In this document: piece by piece, positions 5,723 through 10,040 of the stretch
How positions within the stretch are numbered: the first letter of the stretch is position 1
Layout of the letters: each line of letters opens with the position of its first letter
Source: Pseudomonadota bacterium
GTDB taxonomy: Bacteria > Desulfobacterota > Syntrophia > Syntrophales > JADFWA01
NCBI GenBank assembly: GCA_030612385.1
Contig: JAUWNZ010000029.1
Coordinates: 1-10,040 of the forward strand
Direction of reading: 5' to 3'
Length of the DNA: 10,040 bases
The notes under the pieces: generated by a model
The model's database searches: none
Seen by the model: only the letters and a program-made list of their open reading frames with translations
What the model was told of the DNA's origin: nothing
Position numbers and translations under genes: made by a program

Positions 5723-5871
5723 TGGATAATCGTTGCGCGGTTAACTCCTAAGCGCTGCGCTATGTCAGGTTGTGCCAAATCATGATCAATCCGATATTTT
5801 CTCAGACAATCACCAATGGTAACCGGATGCTCAGGGTAGTTTTCCACATAATACCTGCCGGCTCTTTTCAC
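5629..5871 (-). CDS. Small XRE-type helix-turn-helix protein, possibly truncated
   Basis: An 80-codon frame whose proposed start is GTG at 5869-5871, without a clear ribosome-binding site; the frame is open farther upstream into comM sequence (SYTRPVIVINLD), so the start is uncertain. Residues 18-55 form a Cro/C1-type helix-turn-helix: TIGDCLRKYRIDHDLAQPDI, then AQRLGVNRATIIQWEKGR, with the WEKGR end typical of the fold. It presumably binds an operator as a repressor. After WEKGR the usual C-terminal stretch is replaced by a basic tail (PRKRERAKLVQLG) lying in the overlap with the exported protein, so the 3' end may be frameshifted. It directly follows the broken end of comM on the same strand and may be read from the comM promoter. 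Confidence 0.55.
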   Translation of the reverse strand: MKRAGRYYVENYPEHPVTIGDCLRKYRIDHDLAQPDIAQRLGVNRATIIQWEKGRCVPRKRERAKLVQLGIVPLSVFSGG

Positions 5872-5888
5872 ATCCAGGTTAATGACAA

Positions 5889-6773
5889 TTACCGGTCTCG
5901 TGTAGGAGGTGGCCCCCCACCCACCATACCCGCGTCTGAGATGGTATGATGGGGCGCGCGAAAGGGTCTCGTTACCAGTATCGCCTCTTTCTCGGGCAAC
6001 AGGCCTGCAACGGAAAATATCTTTGTTGTCTCAACTGCCTCCTCGAGGGAAAGGTCGGGGAGTATGGATGGAAGCCGCTGTGCCAGCATTGTCTTTCCTG
6101 AACCGGGAGCCCCTGCCATTATAATATTGTGCTCTCCTGCCGCGGCAACCTCCAGTGCCCTTTTGGCCTGATTCTGTCCATGTATCTCGCTGAAATCAAG
6201 GAGGTAATTGCGACTCCTGTTGAATACTTCAGATATGTCAACCCTTGTCGGCTCAATAATTTTTCTACCGCCAAAAAATTCGACGACATCGGGAAGATAG
6301 TCGACAGCAATAACATCGATCATTTCCACCATGGCTGCCTCAGCCGCATTTTCTCTCGGCAGGACTATGCCCTTTATCCCCATCTCCTTTGCCTGAAATG
6401 CGGAGGAAAGGGCTCCATGGACACCCTTGATGCGCCCATCCAATGACACTTCCCCTATTATCACGTAGTCCTGGAGGGACCTACTCTCGATCATTCCCTC
6501 TGCCGCCAGGATACCCACAGCTATCGGCAGGTCAAAGCTTGTCCCCTCTTTTTTGATATCGGCAGGGGCAAGATTGACGGTAACCCTGTCTTGCGGGAAG
6601 TTGTAACCCGAATTTTTTATGGCCGCTTTTATCCTGTCCTTGCTCTCTCTAACAGCGACATCCGGCAGCCCAACCGTCGAAAACTGGGGAAGACCAAAGG
6701 ATATATCCACCTCCACATCGACCGGATGGGAGTTTACTCCAATGACAGCGCTACTTATTACCTTTACGATCAA
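5889..6773 (-). pseudogene. comM: comM/YifB family AAA+ ATPase, truncated after 294 codons
   Basis: The protein starts IVKVISSAVIGVNSHPVDVE, then the Lon-protease-like ChlI domain (residues about 20-141, including GLPDVAVRESKDRIKAAI and VNLAPADIKKEGTSFDLPIA). The Mg-chelatase AAA+ domain begins near residue 190, with Walker A GAPGSGKT at 221-228 and the conserved RPFRAPHHTISDAGMVGGG at 269-287. The family then continues with RPGEVSLAHNG, the Walker B LFLDE, sensor motifs and a C-terminal domain to about 500 residues; here it ends PPPTRDR and TAA at 5889-5891. ComM is a hexameric helicase that drives branch migration during natural transformation; this copy cannot hydrolyse ATP normally. Start is TTG at 6771-6773 with AGGAG seven bases upstream. 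It is divergent from tex. Confidence 0.9.
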
Positions 6774-6780
6774 TACCGAT

Positions 6781-6785
6781 CTCCT
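6781..6785 (-). promoter_or_regulatory. Ribosome-binding site supporting the comM TTG start
   Basis: CTCCT on the plus strand reads AGGAG on the minus strand, seven bases before TTG at 6771-6773. The resulting N-terminus (IVKVISSAVIG) aligns with the normal start of the ComM family, so TTG is preferred over any internal ATG. Confidence 0.55.
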
Positions 6786-7001
6786 GACAGGCGACTCTCT
6801 CTATAACCAATAGAAAGTAACAGAGAAAACGGATGACAGTCAATAACAAAGTTGGCAATCAAAACAGGAAAGGTGCTACTCAGGCTATCAGGTTCACAGT
6901 TTACAGTCGTTTGCAGATTGAAGTGTTGAAGAAGCAGTGATATAAGAATGAAAAAATGTAACTACTCGGGTTCACAGTTCCACTGTTCATGGTTTGACTT
7001 G

Positions 7002-7023
7002 TTCCCACGCTCCTGCGTGGGAA
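7002..7023. repeat. Perfect hairpin TTCCCACGC/GCGTGGGAA
   Basis: Nine base pairs (7002-7010 with 7015-7023) close a TCCT loop. The word CCCACGCTCCTGCGTGGGAATG is, from memory, a dispersed hairpin repeat in many proteobacterial genomes. A degraded inverted partner is at 7321-7349. There is no T-run, so it is not a standard terminator. Confidence 0.75.
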
Positions 7024-7067
7024 TGAATGGACTGAAATAATGGGAAGAAGCCACTATAAGTTTACCA

Positions 7068-7226
7068 AGGGCTCGCGCAAAAATAACTTTACATTTTAAG
7101 CGCCGATGCATCCAGGCTGGCTGCGTTGCGAAAGTTCGGAATATGCTTGATATTCCTGCACTTTCGCGCCTTGCCAACCTGGCGCCTCAACACTTAAAAT
7201 TGCCAACTTATTTTTGTGCGAACCCT
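7068..7226. repeat. 159-bp imperfect foldback
   Basis: The outer ends AGGGCTCGCGCAAAAATA (7068-7085) and TATTTTTGTGCGAACCCT (7209-7226) pair with two mismatches. The centre GGAATAT (7138-7144), loop GCTTG, ATATTCC (7150-7156) pairs perfectly. Between them further blocks pair: ATTTTAAG with CTTAAAAT, CCAGGCTGGC with the GCCAACCTGG side, and GCGAAAGT with ACTTTCGC. Most of each 75-base arm can pair, allowing a long cruciform in DNA or a structured RNA in either direction. It may be a small-RNA-like or mobile hairpin family. Confidence 0.7.
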
Positions 7227-7267
7227 AACGCCAATTTACTTTATTTCATGACCTGCACAAAAAATTT

Positions 7268-7293
7268 GTTGGGTTTGTTACACTCAACCCAAC
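7268..7293. repeat. Hairpin GTTGGGTT/AACCCAAC
   Basis: Eight perfect base pairs (7268-7275 with 7286-7293) around a ten-base loop TGTTACACTC. The motif resembles a dispersed GTTGGGTT...AACCCAAC repeat found between genes in many bacteria (recalled, not checked). Confidence 0.65.
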
Positions 7294-7320
7294 CTGCGGG
7301 CTGGTGTAAGAGTAAGGCAC

Positions 7321-7349
7321 GCATTCCAAGACAGAGCACTGGGAACGAG
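7321..7349. repeat. Degenerate inverted partner of the 7002-7023 hairpin
   Basis: GCATTCCaAGaCAGAGCaCTGGGAACGAG resembles the reverse complement layout GCATTCCCACGC..GCGTGGGAACGAG with several substitutions. Together with 7002-7023 it brackets the foldback inside the 457-bp element. Confidence 0.4.
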
Positions 7350-7463
7350 GTAAAACATTCAATTCCCATCGCTCTCTAACCGTGAACCCCTGAACCTTGA
7401 ACCCGAGTAGTTACCTGACTTCCTGGTTCCGGCTTGTCCGGGTTAGGAGCATAGGAGCTTAAG

Positions 7464-9734
7464 ATGGAAAAGTACATTTCAAAGATTGCGCAGGAACTGC
7501 AATTGACGGAAAAGCAGGTGCGGGTCGCCTCACTGCTTTTAGGAGAGGGAGCAACAGTTCCATTTATCGCCCGTTACCGCAAGGAAGTAACGGGGGAGCT
7601 TGATGAGGTAAATATCATCTCCATCCGGGACAGGCTTGAGAAACTTGATACGCTGGACAAACGAAGAGAGTCTGTTCTCAAGTCGCTGGAGGAGCATGGC
7701 AAACTTACCGATGAGTTGAAGGGGAAAGTGCTGACTGCCGAAACGCTGGCTGTGCTGGAGGATATCTACTTGCCGTACAGGCCGAAACGCCGCACTCGTG
7801 GCATGGCGGCGAAGGAACGGGGGCTTGAGCCGCTGGCAGTAAAGATATTCGAACAGGGCGGCATCGACCCCGTGGCGGAGGCCGCTGCCTTTGTCGATCC
7901 CGAAAAAGGGGTGGAAAAGGTTGAAGACGCCCTTGCCGGCGCCCGCGATATTATTGCGGAATGGGTAAACGAGGATGCAGAGATCAGGAATACCCTGCGG
8001 AAACTTTTTGCCGAAAAGGCTGTCATACACTCAAAGGTTGCCAGGGATAAAGAAGAAGAGGGAGCAAAGTACAAAGATTACTTCGACTGGGAAGAGCCTG
8101 TGGCAAAGGCGCCGTCACACCGCGTTCTGGCTATTCGCCGCGGCGCCGCCGAAGGATTTCTCCTCTTTCGTGTCTTGCCCGATGAGGAGAAGGCGATCAA
8201 TATCATGGAGCGGCATTTTGTAAAAGGTGACAATCCCGCTTCACAGGAGGCGCGCCTTGCGGTGAGGGACAGCTACAAGCGTCTCCTTTCTCTGTCTATG
8301 GAAATGGAAACACGTCTTGAAAGCAAAAACAGGGCGGATGAAGAGGCAATCAGGGTGTTCGCTGAAAACGTAAGAAACCTGTTCTTAGCCTCTCCACTCG
8401 GACAGAAGAGGGTTCTTGCCATTGATCCCGGTCTGCGCACCGGGTGCAAGATTGTCTGCCTTGATTCCCAGGGAAAGCTTCTGCGCAACGATACGATCTT
8501 TCCGCTTAAACCGCACAACCGCCTGAAGGAATCGGAAGAAACATTAAAAAAACTTGTGGAGAGTTTTGATATCGAAACCATCGCCATCGGAAATGGCACA
8601 GGCGGGCGCGAGGCGGAAACATTCTGCAGGGGCATAGACTTTGGCAGGAAAGTCGTCGTAGCCATGGTCAATGAGAGCGGCGCATCGGTATACTCAGCCT
8701 CCGAGGTTGCCCGCGAGGAATTCCCCGATTATGATCTGACTGTTCGCGGAGCGGTGTCAATCGGAAGGCGTCTGATGGATCCTCTGTCGGAATTGGTAAA
8801 GATCGATCCCAGGGCCATAGGGGTGGGACAGTATCAGCATGACGTAGATCAAAAAGCCCTGAAAAAATCCCTGGATGATGTTGTGACAGGTTGCGTGAAT
8901 GCGGTTGGAGTAGAGGTGAATACAGCAAGCAAACAACTTTTGCGCTACGTATCCGGCCTTTCAGAAAGACTGGCCGGCAGTCTGATTTCCTACCGTAATG
9001 AAAACGGGGTGTTTCCCTCGCGCGCTGAATTGATGAAGATTCCCGGAATGGGTGCGAAGACCTTTCAGCAGGCAGCCGGTTTTTTGAGAATAAGAGGCGC
9101 TAAAAATCCCCTCGATGCCTCGGCCGTCCATCCCGAGAGCTATCCTGTCGTTGAAATGATGACAAGCGATCTTGCCTGCAATGTTTCAGACTTGATGACC
9201 AATTCCGATCTGCGGCGGAAAGTCGTGTTGGAAAACTATATAAGTGACACTACAGGCATGCCGACACTTATGGATATAATGAGTGAACTCGCAAAACCCG
9301 GCCGTGACCCGCGCGAACAATTTGAACTCTTTACCTTTACTGAGGGCGTCAGCGAGATGACAGACCTAAAGGTGGGAATGAAGTTGCAAGGTATTGTGAC
9401 GAACGTGACCGCATTCGGCGCCTTTGTGGATATAGGGGTTCACCAGGACGGGCTTGTGCATATAAGTGAGCTGGCCGACAGGTTTGTCCGCAGTCCGCAC
9501 GATGTAGTAAAGGTACACCAGAAGGTCGAGGTGACAGTAATGGACGTGGATATTAAGCGAGGCCGCATTTCGCTTTCGATGCGTTCAAATCCACTGGAGC
9601 CGCACGGCAGACGGGACAAAGACGCCCCGCCCGCGAAAAAGAAACCTCGCGGCAGGGTTCCGCAGCATAAGACATCCGGAGAAGCGCCGGGAAATCCATT
9701 CGCCGATGTCCTGAAAGGCTGGAAATCAGTATGA
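7464..9734 (+). CDS. tex: Tex, transcription accessory protein / RNA-binding S1 protein
   Basis: Complete 756-codon gene with ATG at 7464 and AGGAG at 7453-7457, six bases upstream. Domain order matches Tex/Spt6-like proteins. The N-terminal helical Tex_N region is at residues 1-190 (VPFIARYRKEVTGELDE, LPYRPKRRTRGMAAKERGLEPLA). A YqgF/RuvC-like fold is at about 315-445 (RVLAIDPGLRTGCKIVCLD). Helix-hairpin-helix motifs are at about 465-560 (KSLDDVVTGCVNAVGVEVNT, MKIPGMGAKTFQQAAGFL), and an S1 RNA-binding domain at about 637-707 (VGMKLQGIVTNVTAFGAFVDIG, HQDGLVHISELAD). A basic tail follows (DAPPAKKKPRGR). Tex binds nucleic acid with the S1 domain and associates with transcription; loss is often tolerated but alters expression of toxins and stress genes in some species. 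It is intact, of normal length and divergent from comM. Confidence 0.97.
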   Translation: MEKYISKIAQELQLTEKQVRVASLLLGEGATVPFIARYRKEVTGELDEVNIISIRDRLEKLDTLDKRRESVLKSLEEHGKLTDELKGKVLTAETLAVLEDIYLPYRPKRRTRGMAAKERGLEPLAVKIFEQGGIDPVAEAAAFVDPEKGVEKVEDALAGARDIIAEWVNEDAEIRNTLRKLFAEKAVIHSKVARDKEEEGAKYKDYFDWEEPVAKAPSHRVLAIRRGAAEGFLLFRVLPDEEKAINIMERHFVKGDNPASQEARLAVRDSYKRLLSLSMEMETRLESKNRADEEAIRVFAENVRNLFLASPLGQKRVLAIDPGLRTGCKIVCLDSQGKLLRNDTIFPLKPHNRLKESEETLKKLVESFDIETIAIGNGTGGREAETFCRGIDFGRKVVVAMVNESGASVYSASEVAREEFPDYDLTVRGAVSIGRRLMDPLSELVKIDPRAIGVGQYQHDVDQKALKKSLDDVVTGCVNAVGVEVNTASKQLLRYVSGLSERLAGSLISYRNENGVFPSRAELMKIPGMGAKTFQQAAGFLRIRGAKNPLDASAVHPESYPVVEMMTSDLACNVSDLMTNSDLRRKVVLENYISDTTGMPTLMDIMSELAKPGRDPREQFELFTFTEGVSEMTDLKVGMKLQGIVTNVTAFGAFVDIGVHQDGLVHISELADRFVRSPHDVVKVHQKVEVTVMDVDIKRGRISLSMRSNPLEPHGRRDKDAPPAKKKPRGRVPQHKTSGEAPGNPFADVLKGWKSV

Positions 9735-9873
9735 TTAGTCCCTTAGTCGTGAAATTCGTGCAAAAATGGCAAAAGAATTTGTTGTCATATCCGCTGTCAT
9801 TCCTTTTTTCCTATCTTGACCGGACAACGTTCCGATTTAGGGCATGCATGGCATACAGACACATCGAAATGAA

Positions 9874-9931
9874 GTATCAGCTCAATGAATAGCGGAAGGC
9901 ATATGCCTTCCGCTATTCATTGAGCTGATAC
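9874..9931. repeat. Perfect 58-bp palindrome without spacer, 140 bp after tex
   Basis: GTATCAGCTCAATGAATAGC begins the left arm (9874-9902) and the right arm (9903-9931) is its exact reverse complement, centred on GCATATGC. It is flanked by a 9-bp direct repeat TCGAAATGA (9864-9872 and 9946-9954) and followed by ATTTCTCGCTCCGCTCGAAAT, a small REP-like word. The transcript could form a strong hairpin downstream of tex, but no T-run follows, so a standard terminator is not supported. Perfect spacerless palindromes this long tend to be unstable in cells, so an assembly fold-back artefact must be kept in mind. Confidence 0.85.
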
Positions 9932-9992
9932 ATTTCTCGCTCCGCTCGAAATGACAACTTTAGATAGTTTTCGTTCAGGCCATAAATATCAA

Positions 9993-10011
9993 AATTCCCT
10001 CTATGGGAATT
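9993..10011. repeat. Small hairpin AATTCCC/GGGAATT
   Basis: Seven perfect base pairs (9993-9999 with 10005-10011) around the loop TCTAT. No T-run follows on either strand, so its role is unclear. It lies about 20 bases before a TTGACA and could belong to the control region of the next gene. Confidence 0.5.
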
Positions 10012-10032
10012 AGAAGGGCATGGGTAAATTTC

Positions 10033-10038
10033 TTGACA
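10033..10038 (+). promoter_or_regulatory. Possible -35 box at the window edge
   Basis: TTGACA matches the sigma-70 -35 consensus exactly. The -10 region would be outside the window, so this is only a hint that a rightward promoter begins here. Confidence 0.25.
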
Positions 10039-10040
10039 CC

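Larger units (their letters stand above)
6958..7414. repeat. 457-bp composite element with 17-bp terminal inverted repeats
   Basis: The arms GTAACTACTCGGGTTCA (6958-6974) and TGAACCCGAGTAGTTAC (7398-7414) are perfect reverse complements. The similarity goes on imperfectly for another 20 bases on each side (GTTC, GTTCA, GGTT blocks shared). Inside lie a CCCACGC hairpin (7002-7023), a 159-bp foldback (7068-7226), a GTTGGGTT hairpin (7268-7293) and a degenerate inverted partner of the first hairpin (7321-7349). The one notable open frame, 7143-7379, is made of these repeats and is not a gene. Otherwise the 690-bp comM-tex interval holds no gene. The element fills most of it, so the promoters of both genes lie in the short unique parts (6774-6957 and 7415-7450) or inside the element. 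Confidence 0.7.
9735..10040. other. Gene-free stretch after tex
   Basis: No frame of convincing coding character is present here; the longest starts after tex are under 20 codons. The contents are the 58-bp palindrome, the hairpin at 9993-10011 and a possible -35 box at the window end. No intrinsic terminator with a T-run was found behind tex. Confidence 0.6.

Noticed and set aside
6780..6860. Sigma-70 promoter for comM on the minus strand (TTGACT near 6838)
   Set aside because: The box 17 bases downstream, TTACTT, matches the -10 consensus poorly, so no promoter was called.
7143..7379. Plus-strand 78-codon frame between comM and tex
   Set aside because: It consists of the foldback arm and hairpin repeats and has no ribosome-binding site.
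6958..7414. CRISPR array
   Set aside because: The repeats are inverted and nested rather than direct, evenly spaced copies.
7539..8928. Several minus-strand frames of 86-163 codons
   Set aside because: They are shadows of tex, which is complete and strongly conserved.
9874..9931. Intrinsic terminator of tex
   Set aside because: The palindrome would form a strong hairpin, but no run of T follows on the plus strand and it is 140 bp from the stop codon.

Overview
The window suggests a bacterial chromosome with two well-conserved housekeeping genes on the right, comM (broken) and tex, next to a strongly eroded accessory region on the left. A member of the former Deltaproteobacteria (Desulfobacterota-like) is my best guess. 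The reasons are the style of the O-methyltransferase fragment, the RAYT (REP-associated tyrosine transposase) remnants with a DnaA-C-like tail, and the types of IS3 and IS630 elements. This is inference from remembered families; no rRNA or marker gene is present to settle it. No tRNA, rRNA or CRISPR array was seen.

Left region (1-2475). A C-terminal fragment of an O-methyltransferase ends just before an 82-bp element with 17-bp perfect terminal inverted repeats (171-252). A minus-strand lipoprotein gene (273-1628) is the only intact-looking ordinary gene here. Positions 1629-2110 hold transposase debris: a 'GRPRKGS' C-terminal remnant, another conserved-looking fragment, and a 73-bp pair of REP-type hairpins (2036-2108). 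That hairpin pair cuts off the 3' part of a PD-(D/E)XK nuclease gene (2103-2396). A GC-rich hairpin at 2405-2475 lies between the nuclease start and the stop of another gene fragment, and resembles an integron attC site.

Insertion-sequence region (2478-5190). An IS3-family element (2621-3901, plus strand) abuts an IS630-family element (minus strand) that has lost its 3' end. The IS630 copy in turn truncates a RAYT C-terminal fragment carrying a DnaA-C-like helix-turn-helix. In both insertion sequences the transposase is split into two frames at a run of 8-9 adenines.

Middle (5190-6773). A secreted small protein and an XRE-type helix-turn-helix protein overlap on the minus strand and sit directly behind comM. 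comM stops after 294 codons, just past the conserved APHHTISDAG block, so about 40% of the protein is missing, including the Walker B region. comM is a known integration hot spot in other bacteria.

Right (6774-10040). The divergent comM-tex intergenic region holds a 457-bp composite repeat: 17-bp terminal inverted repeats enclosing a 159-bp foldback and several hairpins. Then comes a complete tex gene (transcription accessory protein, 756 codons). After tex there is no gene; instead there is a perfect 58-bp palindrome, a smaller hairpin and a possible -35 box at the window edge.
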